A stretch of 64,000 nt of DNA from Saccharomycodes ludwigii (lineage: Eukaryota; Ascomycota; Saccharomycetes; Saccharomycodales; Saccharomycodaceae). Numbering within the stretch: position 1 is the stretch's first letter; each line of letters opens with the position of its first letter. The position numbers and the translations under genes were made by a program. The notes below the pieces were generated by a model. The model was not told the DNA's origin and searched no databases. It saw only the letters and a list, made by a program, of their open reading frames with translations. The DNA is taken from assembly GCF_020623625.1 (NCBI RefSeq), contig NC_060203.1, positions 1,178,001 through 1,242,000 on the forward strand. The letters are read 5' to 3'. Below are positions 31,690 to 41,241 of the stretch, in pieces.

Positions 31690-32295
31690 ATGGCCAAAAA
31701 AGTTGCTATTATTATTTACACTCTATATGGACATACCGCTATTTTAGCTGAGGCTGAAAAGAAAGGTGTAGAAGCTGCTGGCGGTGAAGCTGATATTTAT
31801 CAAGTTCCAGAGACCTTAAGTCCCGATGTGGTCAAGGCATTGGGTGGTGCTCCCAAACCTGACTATCCAGTTGCATCTCACGAAATATTGACTCAATATG
31901 ATGCCTTTTTGTTTGGTATTCCAACAAGATTCGGCACCATGCCAGCTCAATGGAAGGCATTCTGGGATAGAACTGGTGGATTATGGGCTCAAGGTGCCTT
32001 ACACGGTAAAGTTGCCGGTATATTTGTTAGTACTGGTACTGGTGGCGGTAACGAAAACACTGTTGTATCTAGTTTAAGTTGTTTGGTTCATCATGGTATT
32101 ATATTTGTTCCATTAGGTTATAAGAATACTTTCGCTCAATTATCCAACGTTACTGAAGCTCATGGTGGTTCTGCCTGGGGTGCTGGTACTTTAGCTGGTG
32201 CTGATGGTTCTAGACAACCAAGTGATTTGGAATTACAAGTTCATGAAATTCAGGGTAAAACTTTTTATGAAGCAGCCTCCAAGATTATTGCTTGA
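31690..32295 (+). CDS. PST2: flavodoxin-like NAD(P)H:quinone reductase family protein Pst2/Rfs1
   Basis: WrbA-like flavodoxin-fold protein that binds FMN and is thought to reduce quinones at the membrane/eisosome. The product is 201 aa from the ATG at 31690; S. cerevisiae Pst2 is about 198. The sequence follows Pst2 closely: [13 protein letters not shown] (FMN phosphate loop), [75 protein letters not shown] and the end [19 protein letters not shown]. An in-frame extension upstream to 31555 lacks an ATG start and would read through the (CAAA)n repeat, so it is not used. S. cerevisiae has paralogs PST2 (YDR032C) and RFS1 (YBR052C), each next to a REG gene. Confidence 0.95.
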   Translation: MAKKVAIIIYTLYGHTAILAEAEKKGVEAAGGEADIYQVPETLSPDVVKALGGAPKPDYPVASHEILTQYDAFLFGIPTRFGTMPAQWKAFWDRTGGLWAQGALHGKVAGIFVSTGTGGGNENTVVSSLSCLVHHGIIFVPLGYKNTFAQLSNVTEAHGGSAWGAGTLAGADGSRQPSDLELQVHEIQGKTFYEAASKIIA

Positions 32296-32954
32296 TTGAT
32301 TTTTAATATCAATCTCTCATTATCGTCTTTGTAGTTGTTGATAATCATACTAAATAATTTTTTAACTATATATAATGTGAATAAAAACAAAACAAAAAAA
32401 AATTTTTTTTTAAGGAAGAATAATTTTTTGGGAATATACAAAAAGCATAAAAAAGAAAAAGTTTTACTAACAAACACGATAACAACGAGTATGTTTATCT
32501 GGGAATAGATATTGGTCACTCCTTTGGCAAGTTCCCTCCAGAACTTTTCTCCAAACATGAAAAAAATGATTTTAGTAATTGTTATATATGAGAAAAAGTG
32601 AATTGAAGTTTGTGGCAATATTACGCATTATCATAATATAAAGATTTAGTGAATTTATATAAATTCAAACATTCTATCTTATTGCAAGCCGGACTAAAAA
32701 AAAAAGATTTGAATGAAAAGTGTATATCTTAACATTACGAAATATAAACTCTTTCTCGATACTAATTATGATATAAACCGACTTCCCTTTTCCCCCGGAT
32801 TTATGCATCGGATAAAAATTATACGAAGACGGTGGCAAGAAACAGACCTGCACTCATTTTTCACTTACTTAAAGGAATGGATGCATTACCCCGCATTTAA
32901 TTTATCATACTATTGAGTAATTCCATCGTTTTACACGAAACTCAAAAAAAGTTT

Positions 32955-32986
<32 letters not shown>

Positions 32987-33640
32987 TTTCTTTTTTTTTT
33001 TTTTAATAAACCGACTGAGAGAACAAGGTAGTAAGGGGACGGGAAAGGAAAGAAAAAAAAAAATAATTTTAAATAAACCATAAAAAGAGTAAAAATTGAT
33101 TTAAGTATGGAAACATAGAAAAGCAAGCAGACGAATTAGAGCATATATATATATACATTCCATATACAGAAACAATAATAAAAAATTACTATGAAAAATT
33201 AAAAAAAAACAAAAACAAAAACAAAAAATAAATTAAATTAAATTAAATTAAAAAAGTGCATGGAAAGCGAGCGAGGGGGAGGGGAAGGGAGTGAGAATAC
33301 AGAAAGAGTTAACTTAAACTAAAATGTAAAACTTTCTTACTTCCAATAATCCCAAAATAAAATTAACCTTTATTACTTTTTTATTCTTTCTCTCTCTTAT
33401 TTTTTTTATATCTTTTTTCCTCCACCTACATTCTCATTCTCACTCTCACTCTCTTTAAATCTGTCAATTTAAACATTAAATAAAAAATAAAAAAGAAGAG
33501 ACAGAAATATATATATATAAAAAAAAAAAAAAAAAAAAAAACAAAAAAGAAAAAAGAAAAAAGAAAAAAGAAAAAATATAAATAGTATCACAAGTAAGCT
33601 TCATTATATTTAGAATACTACATACACATCTATTTCTGCA
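32296..33640. promoter_or_regulatory. 1.3 kb REG1 promoter region
   Basis: Region between PST2 and REG1. Most is A/T or pyrimidine-rich: a (CTTTTT)n at about 32960-32995, a purine stretch with G5 and G4 runs near 33274-33287, (CT)n near 33432-33456, and an A tract near 33520-33541. A GC-richer island at about 32770-32900 contains two Mig1-type sites. The 67-codon open frame across that island (32713-32916) resembles no protein known to me. Confidence 0.5.
32793..32899 (+). promoter_or_regulatory. two Mig1-type sites before REG1
   Basis: CCCCGG+ATTTA at 32793-32803 and CCCCGC+ATTTA at 32889-32899 both fit the Mig1 consensus (G/C, C/T, GGGG with an adjoining AT stretch, on the other strand). 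They lie about 740-850 bp before the REG1 start. The shared AT flank makes chance less likely than for a bare CCCC core. Function is inferred. Confidence 0.45.
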
Positions 33641-35035
33641 ATGTCTAATAATTTAGCAGCATATTTCACAAAGGGTAGTACTACTACTGATGATAATAGC
33701 AATAATACTTCTTCCACCAGTTTAAATGCTACGGATACAATAAATGAAGATGATGACATGGGTCCTAAAGTTTCTATGGCTGTAGAGGCTAATAACGACG
33801 AGGACTTTAATAATAATACCTTCAGTTTGAAAAGAACAAGAAGTATGGGTCTATTAGGAGATTATGTGGACCCTGCGAAAAAATTATTAGGTGGTCAATC
33901 AGATGCCAATACAGCAATGGGGAAAAAAGGAAAAGAAATAAAAAATGTTACTGATAAAGATACTCTTGTATCAGATTATAATGATAACAGCAATAGTAAC
34001 AGTACGGATAGTTTATACAGTAACGAAAAAGAAGACACCAATTCACCCCCTATTCCCGACGATGACAGCTATTTATTAACTCATGATGATAACGATGTAG
34101 TGGACGAGCCGAAAAGACATGTAGATTATTTTTCACACCAATGGGATGAATCTGACATTTCTAAATCCTGGAAATATATCATATTGAAAAAGAAGAAAAA
34201 AACTGGCACCAGGGAGGAGTATGACGAGGATTTGGTTAATGCTGCAAGGTTGGAAAATGCTAGTTGGCGTACCTGGGCTAAAGCCCGCAACAATTTAAAA
34301 ACTGTATCGCCTGAAGTTGTTAATTGGAGTAAAGATAGTGATGTTACATGGTTATACGGACCAATTGTGCCAGCCGTGAGCGAACGTCATCGCAACACTG
34401 CTCATAACGGCACTAGTGGCAGTGCTGATACAGTTGACCAGGATGTTGATGCATATGGCTCAGATGGGGAAACAAGCATTAGGACTGTAGTTAAAAAAAA
34501 ATTGAAAAATAAAAATATTCTTGAGAATCATACAACAAATAGTAATAAACCTGTTATTAAACCTATTTTAAAGAAAAGGACAGTTACGGAAATAATTGAA
34601 GAAAATTCACAATGGAAATTAAATTTGGCAAGAAAACATTTGTTGCATCATCACCATCCTCAAGGAACTGCTCATGGTACATATAATAATACTATTATTA
34701 ATGATGATTATGATGATAACGGTAATAGAAGTGCTACCTATTCCCCATGTTTGGAAGATATTCAATATCCACACGAGGATTACAATGCCCTAGCTGCAAA
34801 GGTTAACGCACAGTATTATCGTATTCCTGTAAAGGATGAAGTTAGTACTAGCAATAAAGACAATGATTCTTCAATTCAAAACACCGATAAACCATCAATT
34901 GCATCTACTAACAGTTATGCTACGAATGATAATAGAAATAATATTTACAATAATGATAATGATAATGATAAACAAAATGAATTCTATATAGAAAATGATA
35001 CCAATATCAACAAGAACGATATTAGTGTTAATGTT

Positions 35036-35083
<48 letters not shown>

Positions 35084-37189
35084 AATGACAGTGTTAACAC
35101 CGGTATTAACAATAGTGGTTACAATGAAAACGACAATAATGCTGGCGCTGACGATACTGCTGAGGAACCTAGATTAATGTCTATTTTATCAACAGCGAAC
35201 AACGCAAAAAACAGCGGGATTTTCACCACTAGGGCCACTAAACGTCATATTCACTTTAACGATCGTGTAGAACAGTGTATTTCAATTGACCCGTCCGCAC
35301 GCTTGTCTTCTGTAAGTTCTGGTACTGACCATGAAGGTTCTGACTCAGATTCAGGTTCAGGTTCAGGTTCAGATTCAGATTCAGATTCAGATTCAGATGA
35401 TGGCGGCTTGTTTATTAATACTTCGGCAGGACGTTCCATAGCCAATAATAATAGTGCTATCAGTCGCAGAAACTCATCTGTTTCTACTTCGCCGGATAGT
35501 TTTCAGCTAGGCAGCAGAGGTAATAGAAATGATGCCACTAGCATTACTGGTAATAACGATGCTCTAAGTAAGACGTGTCCCATTATAAGATTATTGCCTG
35601 CGACAAGCTTGAATTATGGTTCCGATGATTCTGAGTATTACACAGATAGCGATGAAGAAGTAGAACACCCGTATTATTCGGATACTGAAACTCATAACTA
35701 TGAAAATGGAGTCAGTAATTATGGTAATAATGCCAACAGCAATAGCAATAATGTCGATAATAACGGTAGTAATGGATATGGTAATGCATTATCACACAAT
35801 GTAAACACTTCTAGAGGATATGACTATATGTATGATTACAATACGGTTTACACAGGCGATACCTCATCTTTTTTCAATATGAATAATAAGTGCAATTTTC
35901 TAGATGTTCCACAAGAATTTCAGTCACCGCACCCAGAAGATTCCGCCTCTAAGTCTAATTTGAATAATAGACCAATTACTTCATCCATTAATTCGCCTGT
36001 TTTACCAACAAGCTCTACCTTTATTCCTAAGAAATTAGGTAGTGGTGATGATGGTGATGGTATTGATAATCCCGATACTACTACTACTACCACCACTATA
36101 GCCGCTGATGCTCCTGCTGCTGCTGCCACCAATACTACTCATAATAACGATGAACCTCAGTTTATTGAACACAGTCCAATTAGCGATCAAGAAAGTGATA
36201 GTGATGATGGGATTATATTGAAAAGAACAAATAGTGGCAGGATACCTTCCAATCATAATTTACAAAGTTTAAGTAACAATATTAGTCACACACATAGTTT
36301 TGTTACAGGAAAGCCATTACTAAATTTAGGTGGGCATAATAATGATACCAACTCCAATATCACGGACAATACTGATAAAAGCAATAATTTAGGTCCATTT
36401 TCTAATGCTTTGACAACTGATGCTTCCAAACGTCACAATAATTATAATATACACCACGAACATAAATTAGTTGCACCTAAAAAAAGGTCGTTTGTATTTT
36501 ATGATAGTGATGATGAGGATGCCGATGAAGGGTCTACTAATTGTACAAATGAAAATAGCGGGATAGCTGATTCTAAAACCGCTCCATCAAATGTTGTCAA
36601 TAATACTAATACTCCTCCTGATTTGCAAAATGATAAGCTTAGTAAAAGCATTATTATTCCAACAGCGCCTAGGACTACGACGTCTTCGTTATTAAGGGAG
36701 GCTAACTGCCACAATAACAGTTCTATAAGGTTAAGTCCAAATTCTGCGTCCATGCAAAAAATCCTTTCATCAAACTCGTCTGACGGGATATTGTCCAATT
36801 CTTCGACCAATACAAATAATTCCTATACATCGATTAATAATACTTACACTGGTAATTATATGGGTGGAAATAATTTAGTTAAGGTGAGCTCTAGTAATAC
36901 ACAAGCTTCGTTAAGTGATGTTGCCGCAAAGGGGTACTTTGCAGCTCCTGTTATTCATTCTTCTGGTAGTAATAATAGTCTGCACGATGATATTTTATGT
37001 GCTTCTTTCAACAATAGTAAGTCGAAAACAAATGTGAATGCAGGTGATACTACACATTTGGATAATATCAATGACAATGCAACTATAACAGACAGTAACA
37101 ATGGCAGTAAAGAAGAAAATATTGGTAGTATGATGAATAGTGCAAGAGAAATTGCTAGTAAGTATTTGCATTCATGGAAAAAGGAGTGA
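33641..37189 (+). CDS. REG1: Reg1/Reg2, regulatory subunit of protein phosphatase 1 (Glc7)
   Basis: Targets Glc7 to Snf1 kinase and so maintains glucose repression. The product is 1182 aa against about 1014 for S. cerevisiae Reg1. The family domain lies at about 165-248 (VDYFSHQWDESDISKSWKYI, RLENASWRTWAKARNNLKTV, DSDVTWLYGP). The Glc7 docking motif RHIHF is at 535-539 within KRHIHFNDRVEQCISID. Further conserved short motifs include SDSDDGIILKRTNSG and KRSFVFYDSDDEDADEG. The rest is Asn/Ser/Asp-rich and disordered, with a poly-Asn run near 465-482 and an Asp-Ser/Gly-Ser repeat near 565-585. S. cerevisiae has REG1 (YDR028C, next to VPS54) and REG2 (YBR050C, near REB1). The neighbours here combine both, so this is the unduplicated gene. 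Confidence 0.95.
35036..35080 (+). repeat. (AAC)x15 coding microsatellite in REG1
   Basis: Fifteen consecutive AAC Asn codons, followed by two AAT. The Asn tract of the IRS4 homolog in the same window is instead nearly pure AAT. Such codon purity indicates two independent recent slippage expansions. Confidence 0.9.
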
Positions 37190-37835
37190 ACGTTTGGATT
37201 GACAAGAATACCATAGTATATATATATATGTGTAATTTTTTATTCAATGGTTAGGAGCTTCTTTTTTTTTTTTATTTTTTTCTTTTTCCTTTTCTTTTTC
37301 TTTTTATTTTTCTTTTTTTTTTTTTTGCATTTTTTTTTGCATTTTTTTGCTATTTGTTATGTTCATTTGTTCATTCTATTCGCTTAAATATATATATATA
37401 TATATATATATATTAATGTTAACTCACATTAATGATTACAAAAAAGTCTTATTCACTTGGACATAAATATGTACATCTACACTTTTTTTAGAGGTTAAAA
37501 CAAATTTTTTTTTTTTTTTTTTTTTAATATTTTTATGTTCAATTCTTTCATCAAAGAACTTTTTTATCCGAAGTTCCGCTTAATATTAAGTCCTTTTTTT
37601 TCTGTTAACAGCAAAAATTTTCCCAAAAATTAAAAAAAAAAAAAATATTTATATACACACATATAGTCGATAATATATATATATATATTTATACATATAG
37701 CGCTATAGCTATTACAAGTAAACAAAACATAAAAATAAAATTAAATCTATTTTTTTTTTTTTTTTTTTTTTTTTTGAGACAAAATAACAAATAGCAACAA
37801 TAAAGTTAATACACACACATACACTTGCATCCAAT
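37190..37835. other. intergenic region REG1 to VPS54
   Basis: A 0.65 kb T-rich region with (TA)n at about 37387-37412 and 37673-37687, and T tracts near 37507-37525 and 37750-37776. It is likely the REG1 3' UTR and the VPS54 promoter. Nothing else seen. Confidence 0.45.
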
Positions 37836-40598
37836 ATGCCCGAAGTTGTTATTACTAATGATGATGAAACTATATCTTTGAATAAAAATATTGATAAATC
37901 AGATTCTTTGACTATTGATGATAGTTTTCAAAGCAATTCTACAGCTAATCATAACCATTACCAAGAAATAGGAGGTGGAAGTGGTACAAACAAGCGCACC
38001 GATCTAGATTCTTTAAATGATGATTTGTTAAGTGTGCATGGCAATGGTTTAGCTTCACCAGTTTTCCTGAAACCTTCATCAATATCAAATTTCAATGGCA
38101 GATCACCTAGTATAGATTCAATGTCCAGAAGAAGTTTTGACACTTCTTCCCTGTTTACTCCAAGAGGAAGTATAGATAACATGCGAACATCCTTTACATT
38201 TGGTAGCCCCGAAAGAGGCAATGATAATGGGAACAACAGCACTGCTAAGAAAATGTTTTTGCTCAAACAACAACTAAAACAACATAGTGGGAGTGTCGTA
38301 TATTCTCCATTGGGAAATAACTCAATTTATGAAGTCGTTATGAACACGAGAAGAAAAAATTGGCTAAGACCAGCCACAGTGGAGGATATACCACCAGTTA
38401 GATTAAGCAAGGAGGCTTTTTTACATGATTCCTCCAATTGGAAACCGCTGTTAAAAGAATATTTGAATTTGATATCTAATGATTACAACCGCTTTAGTTC
38501 TTTGATAAATCACAAAGATGATGCGGTGAATGATAAGAACATGGACATCATTGAAGGTGATGCAGAAGATGTTATTGACAAAATACCAGACATTTTTTTT
38601 GACAAGAATTTTAAACTAGACAATCAGCGTATATTAAATAGAATTTGTAATTTTAAATTTGATTCAAATTATGAGGAGCAGTTGTGCACAGTTGGGTCAC
38701 AATTAAATGAGTACTTAGATATTGTGGAAAATAGATTAATTGCCGAAATTAATGATCATTCACATCAGTTTTTCAAAGTATTGGAAGATGTTTCAGACGT
38801 TAAAAAAGATGTTATCTCCTTAAAAGCTGATTTTGTTGCATTATCTAACAATTTGCAAAAAATGAAACAAGACAAAATTGATTTCAAGATTGGAAATCTA
38901 GAAAAACAAATCAAATACACTAACGTTGCTAAATTGGAGCATGGGCTATTGAAAGTCCGTGAAACATTGAACATGATTGAGTCATTGCAACTTGAATATA
39001 ATAAAGACGATTCAAATACGAATTTACACAACTGTTTAGATAAGATTGATGAAATTGAAACTTACATTAAAAGTAGTGGACTAAATATAGGTAAATTACC
39101 TGGGTTATCTAAATCAAGAGAACTTTTATCTGCTATGAGAATAGAAATAGGCGGCAAATATTCGGTTAAATTTTGTAATTTATTAATGAAGGATTTAGAC
39201 CAATTCAGCGAAAAGATAGCACGTGAAAATGGTGAAAATTCTCAGTTTTTGGTAAAGAATTTAACAAAACAAAGTAATTTTAATGAGTTTGACGATGATT
39301 TAAAGAACAACATCAAAGATATAGTTAAACAGTTAAACAGATGTGAAGAGTTAACGACATCTTACCAATTATACCAAGACAAAATTTTGAATAAAGTGAA
39401 AGATTGCATTAAATCAGAATTATACGCGGCCTCTAAAAAACAAGAAGATGAAACAAATAGTATTAACAATAATGATACACAGCCTCCAAAATTATCTGTT
39501 TTGATTAGAGATCAAACACCAAATGAATTTCAACAGATGTTGGAAACTATTTTCGCAAATGCTTTTAAATGTTTCACTAGACTGTACGGTCAACAAAAGC
39601 TGCTATTAGATATTGGAATTAACGAAACTTTTAATTATGCTGCCAATTGTAGTAATAAAAACGGCTCTGTTGAGCAGGAAAACCAACACAATATGATTAT
39701 GCAATTGGATATAAGAAATGGTATCAGCGAGTCCATACGCATCGTTCAGTTAAGAATGGCCAAGATTATAACAGTTAGAAGGGATCTTAACTTAAAATTA
39801 AGATTTGACCATTTTTTAAAATTGTACAATATAATTGCGTTATTTATTAAACAATGCGAGACTTTAAGTGGGGACGTTTTAACGTCTAACTTAAACGATG
39901 TTTTAAATCAACAGGCATCGAATTACTGCAATTATTTACCAACATATTATATTAAGCATATTCAATTAAAAATAAATAAGGAGAATTGGGTACCATTCAT
40001 TGTTACACCAGAAACCCAAACCGATGTTAATGATATCGTATCTTCTGCAGACATCAATCCGTTGCACTGGCTAGATTATGGCAAGTTGGGAAATGAACCA
40101 AAAGAGTATGAACAAACACAACAAGATGATAATAATAACGGCCATAAAAAATCTGTTGTGGTTCATGATAAGACTTTTGTGGCCAGTAGTTCTTTATTGG
40201 AAACTCTGGAGTATATTAAATCGGCGTTAATTTTATCCCTAAATTTACCATCTAAAAATTTACATCTATTAGAAAAAGCTTGTATTGACCTATTAAAATT
40301 CTATAATTCTCATACAGTGGCTTCTATAACTACCAAAGACCCTAATAGTGGAGAACTGCATTTGAAATTCGGAAAGAATTTTAGTATATTAGCCGAATCG
40401 TTGGAGTGCTTGAAGGAAATTGTAATTATTTTAAAAAAAACCTTTCAAAGATTAAATGACGAAAAAAAAACCGGCACTTCTACTCATACTAATCATTTTT
40501 CAATGTTGCCAAGTAAAGTTTATAATGATTTGATAGACCAATACGAAAAGTCCTCCCAATTAATATTGCATTCAAACATTCCGCCACCATTAGAGTGA
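37836..40598 (+). CDS. VPS54: GARP tethering complex subunit Vps54
   Basis: Subunit of the Golgi-associated retrograde protein complex (Vps51-54), which tethers endosome-derived vesicles at the late Golgi. The product is 920 aa against about 889 in S. cerevisiae. The first 150 residues are polar and Ser/Asn-rich. The conserved core begins with YEVVMNTRRKNWLRPATVED, typical of the family. Residues about 275-480 form the long helical and coiled-coil region that pairs with the other subunits (LNEYLDIVENRLIAEINDHS, FFKVLEDVSDVKKDV). The C-terminal third is the helical-bundle domain (NENWVPFIVTPETQTDVNDI-type segment near 710-730, then SKNLHLLEKACIDLLKFYNS). In S. cerevisiae VPS54 is YDR027C, directly between REG1 and NSI1, as here. 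Confidence 0.93.
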   Translation: MPEVVITNDDETISLNKNIDKSDSLTIDDSFQSNSTANHNHYQEIGGGSGTNKRTDLDSLNDDLLSVHGNGLASPVFLKPSSISNFNGRSPSIDSMSRRSFDTSSLFTPRGSIDNMRTSFTFGSPERGNDNGNNSTAKKMFLLKQQLKQHSGSVVYSPLGNNSIYEVVMNTRRKNWLRPATVEDIPPVRLSKEAFLHDSSNWKPLLKEYLNLISNDYNRFSSLINHKDDAVNDKNMDIIEGDAEDVIDKIPDIFFDKNFKLDNQRILNRICNFKFDSNYEEQLCTVGSQLNEYLDIVENRLIAEINDHSHQFFKVLEDVSDVKKDVISLKADFVALSNNLQKMKQDKIDFKIGNLEKQIKYTNVAKLEHGLLKVRETLNMIESLQLEYNKDDSNTNLHNCLDKIDEIETYIKSSGLNIGKLPGLSKSRELLSAMRIEIGGKYSVKFCNLLMKDLDQFSEKIARENGENSQFLVKNLTKQSNFNEFDDDLKNNIKDIVKQLNRCEELTTSYQLYQDKILNKVKDCIKSELYAASKKQEDETNSINNNDTQPPKLSVLIRDQTPNEFQQMLETIFANAFKCFTRLYGQQKLLLDIGINETFNYAANCSNKNGSVEQENQHNMIMQLDIRNGISESIRIVQLRMAKIITVRRDLNLKLRFDHFLKLYNIIALFIKQCETLSGDVLTSNLNDVLNQQASNYCNYLPTYYIKHIQLKINKENWVPFIVTPETQTDVNDIVSSADINPLHWLDYGKLGNEPKEYEQTQQDDNNNGHKKSVVVHDKTFVASSSLLETLEYIKSALILSLNLPSKNLHLLEKACIDLLKFYNSHTVASITTKDPNSGELHLKFGKNFSILAESLECLKEIVIILKKTFQRLNDEKKTGTSTHTNHFSMLPSKVYNDLIDQYEKSSQLILHSNIPPPLE

Positions 40599-41241
40599 AT
40601 AACTTATCAATAAAAAGGAGGGACAAAGAGAGAGCAAGATATAAAACTGTGTATAATTCTAGCACTTTTTTTTTTTTTTTTTTTTTTTTGTCTCCCTTCT
40701 TAATACACATTTATCAGCATTGTCATTTTATAAGAATACTAACTGTTAAAGAATGAATAAACTTTAAGACAATTTTATTAGCTATTCTTTAGAGTTCCAA
40801 TATGTAAATATGATATTTGTCATATTTACTTGTATTACTTATTATAAACTATCGTTTTGTACGAATAATATGTTGTTAGTAACAATTTTAATAGATTGCC
40901 ATTGTCAGAATTTGATTGGTTAGTTCTTCGGGTAAGAAACAATTGAAGATCTTTTCGAGTGACAAATGACCGGGTAACGATATTTTATATGGAATTAAAA
41001 AAGAAAAAGAAAAAGAAAGAAAAAGAAAAATAAGTAGCATAGACAATTATATCTCTCTCTCCATTTTCCCATTTGCAAGCAATTGTTCTGTTTCTTTTTG
41101 ACATACTTTTTTTGTCTTTTAATTAAAAATCATATTACCCTGCTTTTTGGTTTGAAAATATACTCAAAAATTTTCGTGTTGTTTACTAGACGAATAAAAT
41201 ATTAGAGATTAAAAAACAAGGACTAAACGATTTTGCAAGAA
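40599..41241. promoter_or_regulatory. promoter region of the REB1/NSI1 gene
   Basis: A 0.64 kb region between VPS54 and the Myb-type factor gene. It starts with a T tract near 40667-40689. A stretch of more mixed composition at about 40860-40985 contains two Reb1-type sites, followed by an AAAAG-rich purine tract and a short (CT)n. No gene seen. Confidence 0.6.
40929..40977 (-). promoter_or_regulatory. two Reb1-type sites before the REB1/NSI1 gene
   Basis: CGGGTAA at 40929-40935 and the full CCGGGTAA at 40970-40977 have the same orientation, with CGGGTAA cores 42 bp apart, about four helical turns. They lie about 265-315 bp before the ATG of the gene for a Reb1-family factor, which fits the autoregulation reported for REB1 in other yeasts. 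Occupancy is inferred. Confidence 0.7.

Noticed and set aside
32713-32916. A 67-codon plus-strand frame between PST2 and REG1, where S. cerevisiae has MIX14.
   Set aside because: It has no CHCH cysteine motif and does not resemble Mix14 or any protein I know.
41233-41241. Three extra codons before the REB1/NSI1 start.
   Set aside because: The first is TTG; the ATG at 41242 is used.
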